DNA from: Brevibacterium sp.
GTDB lineage: Bacteria > Actinomycetota > Actinomycetes > Actinomycetales > Brevibacteriaceae
NCBI GenBank assembly: GCA_030457025.1
Contig: JAKDSA010000012.1
Location: 1 to 61,460 of the forward strand
DNA length: 61,460 nucleotides
Direction of reading: 5' to 3'
A program made the translations under genes and the position numbers. Shown in pieces: positions 38,114 through 47,816 of the stretch (position 1 is its first letter; every line of letters starts with the position of its first letter). The notes below the pieces were generated by a model that saw only the letters and a list, made by a program, of their open reading frames with translations, ran no database searches and was not told the DNA's origin.

Positions 38114-38938
38114 GTGAGTACTTTGGTGACCGGCGAAGCCGTCGAACTGAGCATCCAGCCTGCGGCCCTGGCGGCCCGCGCATTGAGCTGCCTCATCGAC
38201 TACATCGTCTACTCGATCGTCAATATCGGGCTCATCATCGCCATGTTCTGGTTCCTGCTTCAGATCCTCGACGTCAATGCGCTCCTCCTGACATCGGTCA
38301 TGACCATCATGAGCATTTCGGTGTTCGTTCTCCTGCCGATGATCATCGAAGTCCTCACTCACGGCCGCTCGATCGGCAAGCTCGCCCTCGGCCTGCGAGT
38401 CGTCCGTGACGACGGTGGTGCCGTACGGGCCAGGCACTCATTCATCCGGGCCATCCTCTGGCCCTTCGAGATCTTGTCGACCGGCGGCGGTCTGGCCGCC
38501 CTCTCCGGTCTGGTCTCCCCACAGGCTAAGCGCCTCGGCGACTACTTGGCAGGGACAGTGGCTGTCAGCGAACGCACTGCCCCGCCCCAACCGGTGCACA
38601 CGCATGTCTCACCGCACCTGCACAACTGGCTGGCGGAGACCGATATCGCCACGCTCCCCGCCGGATTGCACCGACGGGTGGTGCAGTTTCTGTCGATGTC
38701 GGAGAATCTGGGGCGCGATTCGCGCTGGGAACGGGCGAAGGAACTCGCGACCGAGCTCAACCCCTATGTCGCACCGGCACCGCCGGAGGGGACCATGCCC
38801 GAACAGTTCCTGTCAGCGGTCATCCACCGACAGCGCTCGGCCGAGTTTTCAAAGCAGCAGCGCCGCAGTGAACAATCTCAGGCCTTCCGCGCGGGGGTCA
38901 ACAATCTCCCGCATGGGCTGAGCCTGCAGAGCCGGTAG
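38114..38938 (+). CDS. RDD family membrane protein
   Basis: A 274-residue protein with an RDD domain (about 10-155). The signature ARALSCLIDYIVYSIV holds the Arg and Asp of the family, and HGRSIGKLALGLRVVRDDG follows. Two or three transmembrane helices are visible, and the cytoplasmic C-terminus of ~115 residues is helical and charged. The start is GTG at 38114, with AGGA upstream. Position next to a divergent SpoIIM gene matches the conserved actinobacterial block. Function unknown. Confidence 0.88.
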   Translation: MSTLVTGEAVELSIQPAALAARALSCLIDYIVYSIVNIGLIIAMFWFLLQILDVNALLLTSVMTIMSISVFVLLPMIIEVLTHGRSIGKLALGLRVVRDDGGAVRARHSFIRAILWPFEILSTGGGLAALSGLVSPQAKRLGDYLAGTVAVSERTAPPQPVHTHVSPHLHNWLAETDIATLPAGLHRRVVQFLSMSENLGRDSRWERAKELATELNPYVAPAPPEGTMPEQFLSAVIHRQRSAEFSKQQRRSEQSQAFRAGVNNLPHGLSLQSR

Positions 38939-38954
38939 CACTCCACAGGCTCAG
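38918..38954. terminator. Hairpin between convergent RDD and ahcY genes
   Basis: CTGAGCCTG (38918-38926) pairs perfectly with CAGGCTCAG (38946-38954). The stem spans the RDD stop codon and reaches to within a few bases of the ahcY stop, so it may stop transcription from both directions. There is no T-tract. Confidence 0.45.
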
Positions 38955-38961
38955 GGCCGGT

Positions 38962-40422
38962 TCAGTAGCGGTAGTGTTCGGGCTTGTAGGGTCCGGCGAC
39001 ATCGACACCGATGTACTCGGCTTGTTCCTTCGACAGCTCGGACAGGTTCGCTCCGAGTGCCGGCAGGTGGAGGCGGGCGACTTTTTCGTCGAGTTCCTTC
39101 GCCAGACGGTACACATCGTTGTCGTAGCGATCGGGACTGTTCCAGAGTTCGATCTGCGCGAGCACCTGGTTGGCGAATGAGGCGCTCATCACGAACGAGG
39201 GGTGACCGGTCGCGTTGCCCAGGTTGAGCAGGCGACCTTCGGACAGGACGAGGAAGTCCGTCCGATCACGGTCCAGGCCCAGATCGGTGGGGACGGGCAC
39301 GCGCCACTCGTGGACCTGCGGCTTGATCTCGACCTTCGATACCCCGGAGATCTTGGCGAGCCCAGCCAGATCGATCTCATCGTCGAAGTGTCCGACATTG
39401 CCGACGATTGCGCCGGGTTTGAGACTTGTCAGCACCTCGATGCCGACCACGCGCGTGTTGCCTGTGGTCGTGATGATGATGTCTGCCGTCGGTGCCACCG
39501 TAGCGAGGTGTTCGACCTGGTAGCCGTCCATTGTCGCCTGCAGGGCACAGATCGGGTCGATCTCGGTCACGATGACCCTGGCACCCTGACCGCGCAGTGC
39601 CTCGGCGGCGCCCTTGCCGACGTCACCATAGCCGATGACGACGGCGATCTTACCGCCGATGAGGACATCGGTGGCGCGGTTGAGACCATCGGGCAGGGAA
39701 TGACGGATGCCGTAGCGGTTGTCGAACTTCGACTTCGTCACCGAATCGTTGACGTTGATGGCAGGGAAGGGAAGGTTCCCCTCCTCGGCCAGACGGTAGA
39801 GGCGGTTGACTCCGGTCGTGGTCTCTTCGCTGACACCCTTGATGCCCGCAGCAATGCGTCCGAAGCGACCAGGTGATGTCTCAAGTGATTTCCGCACCTG
39901 TGCCAGGAGGACTTTGAATTCTTCCGGGTCGTCCTCGACTGTGGTGGGGGCTCCCCCGTCGAGTTCGGCCTGCGCCCCCTTGAGGACGTACATGGTCGCG
40001 TCACCGCCGTCGTCGAGGATGAGGTTGGCGCCCTCGGCGAAGTCGAAGATCTTGTCCGCGGCCCACCAGTACTCTTCGAGGGTCTCACCCTTCCATGCGA
40101 AGACCGGCACACCGTTCGGGGTATCGACACTGCCGGTGCCGACGACGACCGCAGCGGCTGCTTCGTCCTGGGTGGAGAAGATGTTGCAGCTGGCCCAGCG
40201 CACCTGTGCCCCGAGGGCGACGAGGGTTTCGATGAGCACGGCCGTCTGCACCGTCATGTGCAGACTGCCGGCGATGCGGGCCCCTGTCAGCGGCTTGCTG
40301 TGGCCGAACTCTTCGCGCAGCGCCATGAGCCCGGGCATCTCGCGTTCTGCCAAGCGGATCTGGTGCCTGCCGGCCTCGGCCAGACTCAGATCGGCAACCT
40401 TGAAGTCGGTGGATTCGAGCAC
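38962..40422 (-). CDS. ahcY: Adenosylhomocysteinase
   Basis: A 486-residue SAH hydrolase that splits S-adenosylhomocysteine into adenosine and homocysteine and so relieves inhibition of methyltransferases. Motifs include [25 protein letters not shown] (with the catalytic Lys/Asp pair), the NAD-binding [10 protein letters not shown] and TTTGN. The C-terminal [10 protein letters not shown] supplies the Lys/Tyr that reach into the neighbouring subunit. The length fits the long actinobacterial form with an internal insertion. GTG at 40422 has GGAGG six bases upstream. It lies 44 bases downstream of manB. Confidence 0.97.
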   Translation of the reverse strand: MLESTDFKVADLSLAEAGRHQIRLAEREMPGLMALREEFGHSKPLTGARIAGSLHMTVQTAVLIETLVALGAQVRWASCNIFSTQDEAAAAVVVGTGSVDTPNGVPVFAWKGETLEEYWWAADKIFDFAEGANLILDDGGDATMYVLKGAQAELDGGAPTTVEDDPEEFKVLLAQVRKSLETSPGRFGRIAAGIKGVSEETTTGVNRLYRLAEEGNLPFPAINVNDSVTKSKFDNRYGIRHSLPDGLNRATDVLIGGKIAVVIGYGDVGKGAAEALRGQGARVIVTEIDPICALQATMDGYQVEHLATVAPTADIIITTTGNTRVVGIEVLTSLKPGAIVGNVGHFDDEIDLAGLAKISGVSKVEIKPQVHEWRVPVPTDLGLDRDRTDFLVLSEGRLLNLGNATGHPSFVMSASFANQVLAQIELWNSPDRYDNDVYRLAKELDEKVARLHLPALGANLSELSKEQAEYIGVDVAGPYKPEHYRY

Positions 40423-40466
40423 GGTACCTCCATCGGGAACGGAAACTGTTGTCGTCTGCGTCGAGT

Positions 40467-41954
40467 CTATTGCCTGCGGGCTTTGACGAAGTCACTGGCC
40501 TGTGCGGTCAGTTCGCGCAGGCGCTGCGGGTCGCTGGCTTCGACGTTGAGGCGCACCAGGGGTTCCGTGTTCGACTTGCGCAGGTTGATCCACCAGTCCT
40601 CACCCTGCAGTCCGATGCCGTCGAGCTCGTCGACCGTGTTGGTCGGGAAGTGACCGGACTCGGCGGCGAAGGCGGTGAGCACGGAGTCGGGATCGGCCAC
40701 GGTGAAGTTGATCTCTCCCGATTGGACGTAGAGGTCGTAGTCGGCGACGAGTCGTGACGCCGGTGCCCCGGTCTTCGCCAGGGCGGCGATGAGGTGGCAG
40801 GCTGCGAGCATGCCGGAATCCGCACCGTAGAACTCATCGAAGTAGAAGTGGGCAGAGTGTTCGCAGGCGAAGACTGCGCCCTCGGTGCGCATCAGTGTTT
40901 TGATCCCCGAATGCCCGACCTTCGAACGGACCGCCCGCCCGCCGGCGGCTGTGATCGTGGAGGGAACGGTGCGTGAGGTGATGAGGTTGTGGATGACCAC
41001 GGGTTCGGCGACCCCTGCGGCCTTGGCCCGTGCGATCTCGCGTTCTGCGACGAGAGCACCCACTGCCGAGGGTGACAGAGTCTGCCCCATCTCGTCGATG
41101 AAGAAGCACCGGTCGGCATCGCCGTCGAAGGCCAGTCCCAGGTCCGCATCCTCGTCGACCACTGCGCGAGCGACGTCGAGGAGGTTCTCCGGCTTCAGCG
41201 GATTCGCCTCATGGTTGGGGAACGTGCCGTCGAGTTCGGTGAACAGGCCGATGACGTCGAAGGGCACTGCGGTGAATCCGGCATCGGTGTGAAAGACCTC
41301 ACCGAGGAGTCTGCCCGCCATGCCGTTGCCGCAGTCGACGACGATCTTCATACCCGTGACCTCGTCGACGTGGGTCAGGGACCGGATGCGTTCGACGTAG
41401 CGTTCGCGCATCTCCGCAGCCGCAGCCTTGTCGATGTCGACCTCCGGAACAGCGTCGCAGGAGATCTCAGGAGCGTTGCCGCGGATGGGTGCCTGCGGTG
41501 CCAGTTCCTTGATCCGACCCAGCCCTGAGGCGAGGCTGACTCCGGCGGCACGTGGGCCGCAGATCTTGATCCCATTGTAGTCGGCGGGGTTGTGACTGGC
41601 GGTGATCATCGCACCGGGCAGTTCGAAGATCCCGGAGGCGAAATACAGTTGGTCGGTCGAGCACAGCCCCAGCAGCACCGCACGATGCCCCGCGGATTCG
41701 ATTCCAGAGGCGAAGGCCTGGGCGAAGCCGGGTGAACTGGGGCGCATATCGTGGCCGACGACGACCTCGGCGCTCGAATGGTGTTCTGCCATCGCTGACG
41801 CGGTGGCCCAGCCGAGAGCGAAGAGCACATCGGTATCGAGCTGGTCGGGAATGCGACCGCGGATGTCATAGGCACCGACGGCGGGCTCGAGCGCAATCGC
41901 GCGGGCCTCGACGAGTTCGGGGCTGGGGTGAGCGCCGGGGCTATGACCGGTCAT
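40467..41954 (-). CDS. manB: Phosphomannomutase/phosphoglucomutase
   Basis: A 495-residue alpha-D-phosphohexomutase. The phosphoserine loop [12 protein letters not shown] has Ser-120, the metal loop is FDGDADR, the sugar-binding loop is GEINF in the C-terminal half, and [15 protein letters not shown] is the phosphate-binding loop. It interconverts mannose-6-phosphate and mannose-1-phosphate, the precursor of GDP-mannose for glycolipids and wall polymers; manA lies 10 kb away. Its start overlaps the stop of the DUF3499 gene (ATGA). This manB-DUF3499 link matches Rv3257c-Rv3258c. Confidence 0.95.
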   Translation of the reverse strand: MTGHSPGAHPSPELVEARAIALEPAVGAYDIRGRIPDQLDTDVLFALGWATASAMAEHHSSAEVVVGHDMRPSSPGFAQAFASGIESAGHRAVLLGLCSTDQLYFASGIFELPGAMITASHNPADYNGIKICGPRAAGVSLASGLGRIKELAPQAPIRGNAPEISCDAVPEVDIDKAAAAEMRERYVERIRSLTHVDEVTGMKIVVDCGNGMAGRLLGEVFHTDAGFTAVPFDVIGLFTELDGTFPNHEANPLKPENLLDVARAVVDEDADLGLAFDGDADRCFFIDEMGQTLSPSAVGALVAEREIARAKAAGVAEPVVIHNLITSRTVPSTITAAGGRAVRSKVGHSGIKTLMRTEGAVFACEHSAHFYFDEFYGADSGMLAACHLIAALAKTGAPASRLVADYDLYVQSGEINFTVADPDSVLTAFAAESGHFPTNTVDELDGIGLQGEDWWINLRKSNTEPLVRLNVEASDPQRLRELTAQASDFVKARRQ

Positions 41955-42346
41955 GAATCGCCGATGATGCGCAGGTGGCCGTGCTTGCGGCCCGGCATCG
42001 ATCCGTCGCTTCGCGCCTCCGAGGTCGACGGCGAGCTCGCTGCTGTCTCATGTGCGCTCGCACCCTCGCCGGGGCGTCCCGCAGCTTCCCGGACGGCGTC
42101 GGCGATGGCCAACAGATCGTCATGGGTGCGCTCGGGCGGCGCCTGCTCCCCTTCGATGCGGATGAGCTGCCACCCCACAGGTGGGGTCAGTTTTGCGGCA
42201 TGCTCGGCGCACAGGTCATGGGCACCGGGCTCGGCTCGACGCGACAACGGACCGATGACGACGCAGGCATCAGCGTGCACGTACGTCATGGTGGCTGCGG
42301 CACTGCGCGAGCAGCTGACTTTTGAACACAATCTCACGGCTGACAC
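41951..42346 (-). CDS. DUF3499 family protein
   Basis: A 131-residue protein. The family core is visible as VRLCSKVSCSRSAAATMTYVHAD, then GPLSRRAEPGAHDLCAEHAAKLT and GWQLIRI. Two N-terminal Cys and the downstream Cys-x-x-His suggest a zinc site. The tail after residue 65 is Pro/Ser/Glu-rich. I chose GTG at 42346 (MSAVRLCSK), which matches the family's usual start; the open frame runs to 42427 but would overlap the divergent gene. It overlaps manB by four bases. Function unknown. Confidence 0.82.
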   Translation of the reverse strand: MSAVRLCSKVSCSRSAAATMTYVHADACVVIGPLSRRAEPGAHDLCAEHAAKLTPPVGWQLIRIEGEQAPPERTHDDLLAIADAVREAAGRPGEGASAHETAASSPSTSEARSDGSMPGRKHGHLRIIGDS

Positions 42347-42405
42347 AGTCCACCACTTTACACGCGAGCACCGCCTGTCCCCGTCAGCCAGGGCCGGATG
42401 GTCAG

Positions 42406-42411
42406 TACAAT
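42406..42411 (+). promoter_or_regulatory. Candidate -10 element for a leaderless transcript
   Basis: TACAAT at 42406-42411 is followed by eight bases and then the ATG at 42420. Transcription would begin at or within two bases of the ATG, and no ribosome site is present. No clear -35 is seen. Leaderless mRNAs are frequent in actinobacteria. Confidence 0.5.
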
Positions 42412-42419
42412 ATTGACTC

Positions 42420-42779
42420 ATGAGCACCAGGCGTCATCGTGATCGGCACGGCCGCGGACTGCGGTCCCCGCTGTTCTTGGCCGACGTTCCCGCGCGTCTG
42501 CGCCGAGCAGACAGCTTCGCTCGTGTCGCGGCCGAGGAGTTCGCCCGCTTCCGGGCGCTGGAACCGGCACTCCTCGCCGAGGTGGTGCTGGCCATCGATG
42601 CGGTTCCACCCGCAAGTTCCACCGAGCCCGCTTTCGGCCGGGTCTTCCCGGCCACTGCGCACAGGCTCACGCACATCGTCCTCTACCGGCGAGTCATTGA
42701 GTATCACAGCAGCGGGCAGAGAGATTCCCTCATCGCCGAGGTGGTCGCCGACCAGGTCGAAATCCTCCGCAACTCCTAG
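42420..42779 (+). CDS. Metallopeptidase-family (zincin-like) protein without HExxH
   Basis: A 119-residue protein related to the short zincin_1 (PF06262) family, as judged by position (Rv3259 beside DUF3499) and by a beta-strand/helix core: THIVLYRRVIE, then DSLIAEVVADQVEIL. In active relatives the last helix carries the HExxH zinc site; here the corresponding helix reads AEVVADQVE, with no His, so peptidase activity is unlikely. The N-terminus is very basic (RRHRDRHGRG). No ribosome site precedes the ATG; see the -10 element. It is convergent with the DUF5719 gene, 23 bases apart. Confidence 0.7.
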   Translation: MSTRRHRDRHGRGLRSPLFLADVPARLRRADSFARVAAEEFARFRALEPALLAEVVLAIDAVPPASSTEPAFGRVFPATAHRLTHIVLYRRVIEYHSSGQRDSLIAEVVADQVEILRNS

Positions 42780-42802
42780 TCGCTCCGCCTCTCGCGCAGA
42801 TG

Positions 42803-44260
42803 TCAGCCGAGGCGGATGTCGCGGTAGGCCACGCCGGCAGGCGCAGGGGCCGGCTGCACCGCGGAGATCCCTGAGTCAGTGGTGACCACATAGCTGGCGT
42901 GGACACCATCGGATTGGGTTCCCGAGGCGTTCTCACCGCTGATGACGATGGCGCGAACGGCGTCCGGGGAGACCTCAGCAGGGCTGAATTCGGTGGTGCC
43001 GGTGGGATTGAGGTCGATCGACTGCGGCTGGGTGAGCGAACCGTCGTCGAGCATGCCCCGCACCTGCACCTGGCCCTGGCCCGGTGAGAGGTAGAGCTTT
43101 CCGGTGCCCGTGCGCGGCAGCGCCATGACCTGTGAGTCGGCAAGGGCACCGGTGGCGTTGATGCTTCCGAAGTCTGCGCTGGCCTTCTCACCGTCCTGAC
43201 CGATGGACGCGCTGGCCTGGATGCTGTGGTCCGAGTCGAGGACGACGCTCGTGGCGTCGAGATCGCCGAGCTCGGCCTCTGCAACCCCGTGGGCGACAAC
43301 GGTCATCGATGAGCGGGGAATGTCGATCTCACCGTCGGGACCGTAGGCCCTGAGGGAGACCTCCGAGAGATCATCACCCGGGTTGGCCACGCGCAGGCGC
43401 ACGTCCTTGCCATCGAGTCCGGTGACGACCTGCTGCGAAGCGGCGTCTGCTCCGCTGGTGGCCAGGTCGATGCCCTTGGGGGTCAGGCCGTCGAGCACGG
43501 TCTCCTGCACGGATCCGGCCACGACTCCCCCGTCGACGTTGACATCGACGGCCAGCGACTCGGCCCCCGCAGCCAGTCCCGCAAGTCGGATGGCTCGCTG
43601 CTTCCCGGCCTTGATGCTGACCTCTGTGGGTTCACCGCGCTGTCCCGACGGAGTCATGAGTGTGACCTGGGCCTGGACGGGAACGTCGCCGGGGTTGCTC
43701 AGCAGCAGTTGGGAGTTCGATCCTGCGGCACCGGAGCCGGCCAGAATCCGGAAGTTGCTCGCTGCTGACCCGCAGGTCAGGGTCGCGAGGCCGGTAAGGT
43801 CCCCGGATGTGCCCTCGACGGTTTCGACGCCGGTCGTCAGCGCCGGCGCCCCGGGGCGGGCGAAGCCGGTGATGAGTTTGGTCTTGTCGATCGGATCGTC
43901 ACCGGAGACGAAGCCATCGGAGCTGGGGTTGTCGAAGTTCGCGGACCCGCCCAGATCGGCGACCTGCAGGCGGGCCGCAGAGACCGAGCCGTCGGTGGCG
44001 CTGATCGGCGCAGAGGCGGAGACGACACGTGTGGAGACGTTCGAATCGTCGACGAACTCCGCGTCGGTGCCCTCGGCCTCATCATCGGTCAGCAGCGGGC
44101 CCGGACAGATCACGCGGGTGTCGGCGGTGGGCATCCTGACCTGCTCGGGACTGCGGTCGAGAGTGCCAGGTGTCAGCGGCGTCAGGAACGAGGTCGTGGC
44201 CACGAGCACCCCGGGTACGGCGATCGCCGCGAAGGTCACAATGCTGCGCATGTGTTTCAT
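42803..44260 (-). CDS. DUF5719 family protein, exported or membrane-anchored
   Basis: A 485-residue protein with a short N-terminal hydrophobic segment (about 6-28, MKHMRSIVTFAAIAVPGVLVA) that works as a signal peptide or anchor. The rest is a long run of beta-strands, Val/Ser/Gly/Asp-rich, with a few conserved motifs (RVICPGPLL with a Cys, FRILAGSGAAGSNSQLLLSN, QVMALPRTG). DUF5719 proteins occur directly after large glycosyltransferase genes in actinobacteria and probably act outside the membrane on the same glycan. ATG at 44260 overlaps the glycosyltransferase stop (ATGA). Confidence 0.82.
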   Translation of the reverse strand: MKHMRSIVTFAAIAVPGVLVATTSFLTPLTPGTLDRSPEQVRMPTADTRVICPGPLLTDDEAEGTDAEFVDDSNVSTRVVSASAPISATDGSVSAARLQVADLGGSANFDNPSSDGFVSGDDPIDKTKLITGFARPGAPALTTGVETVEGTSGDLTGLATLTCGSAASNFRILAGSGAAGSNSQLLLSNPGDVPVQAQVTLMTPSGQRGEPTEVSIKAGKQRAIRLAGLAAGAESLAVDVNVDGGVVAGSVQETVLDGLTPKGIDLATSGADAASQQVVTGLDGKDVRLRVANPGDDLSEVSLRAYGPDGEIDIPRSSMTVVAHGVAEAELGDLDATSVVLDSDHSIQASASIGQDGEKASADFGSINATGALADSQVMALPRTGTGKLYLSPGQGQVQVRGMLDDGSLTQPQSIDLNPTGTTEFSPAEVSPDAVRAIVISGENASGTQSDGVHASYVVTTDSGISAVQPAPAPAGVAYRDIRLG

Positions 44261-47200
44261 GGCTTCGCCTCCACGGGCTGCTCGGGTGCTGACTGCTCGG
44301 GTTCGGACTCTGACGTCCGGTCGGATCTCGAACGAGTCGCTCTGGACCAGGCGCGGGACTGCCGCTGGGATCCGAACGGGATCGCGACGATGATCGTGAG
44401 GAGGCCGAGGATCCAACCGGCGACGATGCCGGGAGGATAGAGCGGCGATCCGTAGGTCATCTCGACCTGTCCCCCGGCGGCGGGCAGTGAGAACTCGGAG
44501 GCCCAGCCGATCGTCGATTCCTCTGGCTTCGGCAGATCCCTCCCCTCGATGCTGGCGGTGATGTTGTCGGCGCTGCTGGCCACGATCAAGGTGCGTCCGT
44601 CGGCACCAGCAGCCACCTCGGCGGTGGTGGAGTGCATCGGTGCGGTGCTCAGTCTTCCCTCGGGCTCACGCACGAGGAAACGACCGCTGTAGGGGGTGTC
44701 GACCTGCCACAGTCCACCCGATTCGGTCGGGCCGACCTGGACCACGCCGTCGGCGGCGGCCACCGAGTTCGCCAGATTCTTCGCATCCGAGTCCACGAGG
44801 ACGAAGTCCACGCCCAGTTGGCCCAGGATGGATCGGACGTCTCCGGCGTCATCGGCCGAGAGCGCGGCGGCCGCCTGCGCGATGAGGGTCTGGTCGTCGC
44901 CGATGGGCAGAGGCCTGCGCTCCCATGGCCAGCCTCCGACCGCCTCGGCGGATCTGATCGTCGAGGTGCCGATGATCGTTCCATCGGCAGAGGACAGCAG
45001 GCGGGCACGGACTTCACCGTCGACGACGTCGAGGCGAAGCGTGCGTGCCTGGGTGTCACCGGAGGCACGGTCGGCGGCCAGTGCCGGGACGGTGCCGTGC
45101 TCCTGGGTTGTCACGATGTCCGTCGAGGTGGTGGCGCTGGGCCCGGCGCCGACGATGATGAGGCCGACGGCGGCGAGGGCCACAAGCCCGGACAGACCGC
45201 GCATGGGCAGCCGGCGGGAGTTCGCCGATCGGGTGGTCGTGGTCTGGGCGCCGAGTGTGAGCAGTGTGATCGCGCCGAGGCTGAGCAGGGTCAGCCCTGC
45301 CGCCGGATAGGAGCCGATGAGGTGGAAGGGCCCGGTCTGGGCCGGGAGGAGGATCTGAAAGGTGGCCAGCAGCAGACCGGCGAGGTAGAGGCCGACTGCC
45401 CACATCAGGCGGCTGAGCTTGAGGTGGGCTTCGATGAGCGTGAGGAACGCGAGGATGAGCATCGGCAGCACCAGAATCGGTGCCCACAGCTGAAGCATCC
45501 CGGGGCTGACTCCGGTGATGCCGACGGTGGCCAGCAGATCGGCCAGCCAGGTCATGTCGATCGGTGAGGGGAAGCCGATCGCGAGGAGATAGGTCGGCGG
45601 GGCAGGTGGGGCCAGGGTCTGGCCGGGCATGACGAAGACCGCGGCGGGTTCGGTGACGAGGCCGAGCAGCCATGGCCAGGCCAGGAACAGGGTCGGGGCC
45701 AGCAGCCACAGGTGCCGCAGCCCGCGGCCGGTGCACAGCAGCACGACGGTGGCGACGATGCCCAGGGGGAGCATCAGCGGCACGCCGGCGATCATCAGGA
45801 ACAGGAGGAGCCCCGCGGTCGCAGCTGCGGCGATCGAGCCGGTGCGCAGGCTGCGCCGGAGGGCGATGACGAACAGGGGTGCCGCGATCCAGACGAGGAT
45901 CACGCCGAGACGTCCGGTTGAGAGTGCGGTGACGAAGAGCGGGGCGGCGATCCACAGCAGACCGGCGAACCCTCGCACCCATCGTCTCCTCACGATCGCG
46001 CCGGCCGCACTGTAGGCGGCGACGACGGCAAGGATCGGGGCGAGGAGGATCAGTGTGCGAACCATGATGTCGACGTGGCCCAGGAACGGAAGGCTCAGCA
46101 CTGCCAGAACCAGCTGGTAGGGCTCGGCGGGAACAGCGGCCCCGGTGGAGACGTTGAGGTTCGGGCTGAGCAGGCGGCCGACGAGCTCTGCCAGTGACAC
46201 GTCGGTGGAGCCCAGAGCGCCGCCGACGAGGTGGCCGGGGCCGAAGAGGCGGAAGGAGACGAAGCCGCTCAGTGCCGCAGCCGCAACGAGGAGGTAGGTC
46301 AAGGGGTTGTGGAAGAGGCCCGAACCGCCGGTGACTTCGAGGCGAGAGAACGAGTCGATGGCCTCCTCCGTGTCGCCGACAGAGTTGAGTTCGGTCTCGT
46401 CGATGTGCTCCGGGCCCCCAGCAGCTGCCGAGTCGGCCCGGGCCTGGAGGGCTTCCTCGGCGGAGTTCATGCTCCGGCGCTGGACGGCGAGTTCCTTCGG
46501 GTCGGAGTAGAGGGCGGCCACATGGGTGTCGGTGGTGCGTTTGGCCAGGCGGCTGCGACGGGCGTTGGAACGCCTCAGTCGTGAGGTCGTGCGGGCATCG
46601 GCGACGAGCCCGAGCAATGCGGAGAAGTACCAGGAGGCGGCGCGGACATTGTTCGACAGCAGACCAGCCAGGGTGTTCTTCAGCTGGGTGAGGACGAGGA
46701 GGCAGAAGATCCCCGCAAACCCGGGATTGGCGAGGCTGAGCCGGTAGCGCTGTTCGGTTCGGATCTGAGTTTTCGAGCGCGGCGGCAGTGGTGAGGAACC
46801 CAGCTGAGCGGCCGAGGCCGCGGAAACCGTGAGCTTGGCGTGGGGGGCGATGATGACTCGGCGACCGAGGTCGCGCAGTCGACGCGAGTATTCAAGACCG
46901 CGGTAAGCCACGCCGAGGACTCGGGATGGAGCTCCGATCCTCTCGAGCTCCGTGGTGGCGATGAGCAAGCCGGGCAGGTCGAGGCCGAGTGCCTCCGCCT
47001 GACCGTCGCGCTGCCCTTGGTCGAACTCCCCGTCCGCAACCGGGTTGACCCTGGCCCCCGCCGAGGTGGTGGTGACCCCGGCCGAGACGATGCGGTCGGA
47101 TTCCATGATCTTGGGCCCGACTGCGGCGATCGATTCGGTCGCGCCGATGGCGTCGAGCAGTTCCTCGAGGCACTCGGGGGCGGGACGCGAGTCGGCTGTG

Positions 47201-47376
47201 AGGAACCACAGATGGGTGCTGCCGGCCACCTCGGGGAGGGCCAGTGCCTCTGTGACGGAAAGACCCCCGAGATCCACGATCGGGATCTCGGGGTAGGTCT
47301 TGCTCAGAGCTGCTTCGAGCTCAAACCTGCTGCTGTCGTCGCCCGAGGCGACGACAGCAGTGACGGCAGGTTTCAC
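44257..47376 (-). CDS. Large membrane glycosyltransferase, GT2 N-terminus
   Basis: A 1039-residue protein. The first ~260 residues form a GT2-like domain: MKPAVTAVVASGDDSSRFE, then THLWFLTADSRPAPECLEE with the likely Asp-x-Ser metal site. From about residue 370 onwards some 12 to 14 hydrophobic segments follow, then a ~190-residue extracytoplasmic C-terminal domain and a last helix, with a basic Arg/Glu tail. The layout recalls actinobacterial polymer-forming glycosyltransferases. The GTG start overlaps the whiB2 stop (GTGA) and the stop overlaps DUF5719. The glycan made is unknown. Confidence 0.85.
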   Translation of the reverse strand: MKPAVTAVVASGDDSSRFELEAALSKTYPEIPIVDLGGLSVTEALALPEVAGSTHLWFLTADSRPAPECLEELLDAIGATESIAAVGPKIMESDRIVSAGVTTTSAGARVNPVADGEFDQGQRDGQAEALGLDLPGLLIATTELERIGAPSRVLGVAYRGLEYSRRLRDLGRRVIIAPHAKLTVSAASAAQLGSSPLPPRSKTQIRTEQRYRLSLANPGFAGIFCLLVLTQLKNTLAGLLSNNVRAASWYFSALLGLVADARTTSRLRRSNARRSRLAKRTTDTHVAALYSDPKELAVQRRSMNSAEEALQARADSAAAGGPEHIDETELNSVGDTEEAIDSFSRLEVTGGSGLFHNPLTYLLVAAAALSGFVSFRLFGPGHLVGGALGSTDVSLAELVGRLLSPNLNVSTGAAVPAEPYQLVLAVLSLPFLGHVDIMVRTLILLAPILAVVAAYSAAGAIVRRRWVRGFAGLLWIAAPLFVTALSTGRLGVILVWIAAPLFVIALRRSLRTGSIAAAATAGLLLFLMIAGVPLMLPLGIVATVVLLCTGRGLRHLWLLAPTLFLAWPWLLGLVTEPAAVFVMPGQTLAPPAPPTYLLAIGFPSPIDMTWLADLLATVGITGVSPGMLQLWAPILVLPMLILAFLTLIEAHLKLSRLMWAVGLYLAGLLLATFQILLPAQTGPFHLIGSYPAAGLTLLSLGAITLLTLGAQTTTTRSANSRRLPMRGLSGLVALAAVGLIIVGAGPSATTSTDIVTTQEHGTVPALAADRASGDTQARTLRLDVVDGEVRARLLSSADGTIIGTSTIRSAEAVGGWPWERRPLPIGDDQTLIAQAAAALSADDAGDVRSILGQLGVDFVLVDSDAKNLANSVAAADGVVQVGPTESGGLWQVDTPYSGRFLVREPEGRLSTAPMHSTTAEVAAGADGRTLIVASSADNITASIEGRDLPKPEESTIGWASEFSLPAAGGQVEMTYGSPLYPPGIVAGWILGLLTIIVAIPFGSQRQSRAWSRATRSRSDRTSESEPEQSAPEQPVEAKP

Positions 47377-47816
47377 ACGACTCGTTTCTTGAGTCGACGG
47401 CGTTCACGTTCAGACATGCCGCCCCAGATTCCGAAGCGCTCGTCATTCGCCAGCGCGTATTCGAGGCAGTCCGAGCGGACGTCGCACGATGCACAGACGC
47501 GTTTGGCCTCACGAGTCGATCCGCCCTTCTCGGGGAAGAACGCCTCGGGGTCGGTCTGAGCGCACAGCGCTTGGTCCTGCCAGGAAAGTTCGCCGTCCTC
47601 GGCTGCTCCGAAGAGCAGTGAGAGCGGCGATACTGCGGAGTTGTCCGTGGGAAGCGGTGTCAGATCGTTCGGATCGATCGCCAATGGATCAGGCAGAGTA
47701 TCCGGTGTACGCGCCCCTGGTTCGACGAACCAGTCTTCGGCACTTCGAGAAGTGACTCCGGGTGCGACTGTGGAGAGGTCTTCCCTCTCCTGCCTTTTGC
47801 TCTGTGCGCTTTGCAC
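47373..47816 (-). CDS. whiB2: WhiB2/WhmD-type iron-sulfur regulator
   Basis: A 147-residue Wbl protein. The C-x22-C-x2-C-x5-C ligands sit in LCAQTDPEAFFPEKGG and CASCDVRSDC, followed by GIWGG and RERRRLKKRVV. A polar N-terminal extension of about 70 residues precedes the cluster domain. WhiB2 (WhmD) proteins control septation with WhiA/WhiB-type partners. I chose GTG at 47816 because GAAAGGGG lies six bases upstream; the frame stays open to 47948. The stop is inside the glycosyltransferase start, so regulator and enzyme are translationally coupled. Confidence 0.92.
   Translation of the reverse strand: MQSAQSKRQEREDLSTVAPGVTSRSAEDWFVEPGARTPDTLPDPLAIDPNDLTPLPTDNSAVSPLSLLFGAAEDGELSWQDQALCAQTDPEAFFPEKGGSTREAKRVCASCDVRSDCLEYALANDERFGIWGGMSERERRRLKKRVV

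Noticed and set aside
42347..42427. 27 additional N-terminal residues of the DUF3499 protein
   Set aside because: They would overlap the start of the divergent gene and do not match the family start; GTG at 42346 fits better.
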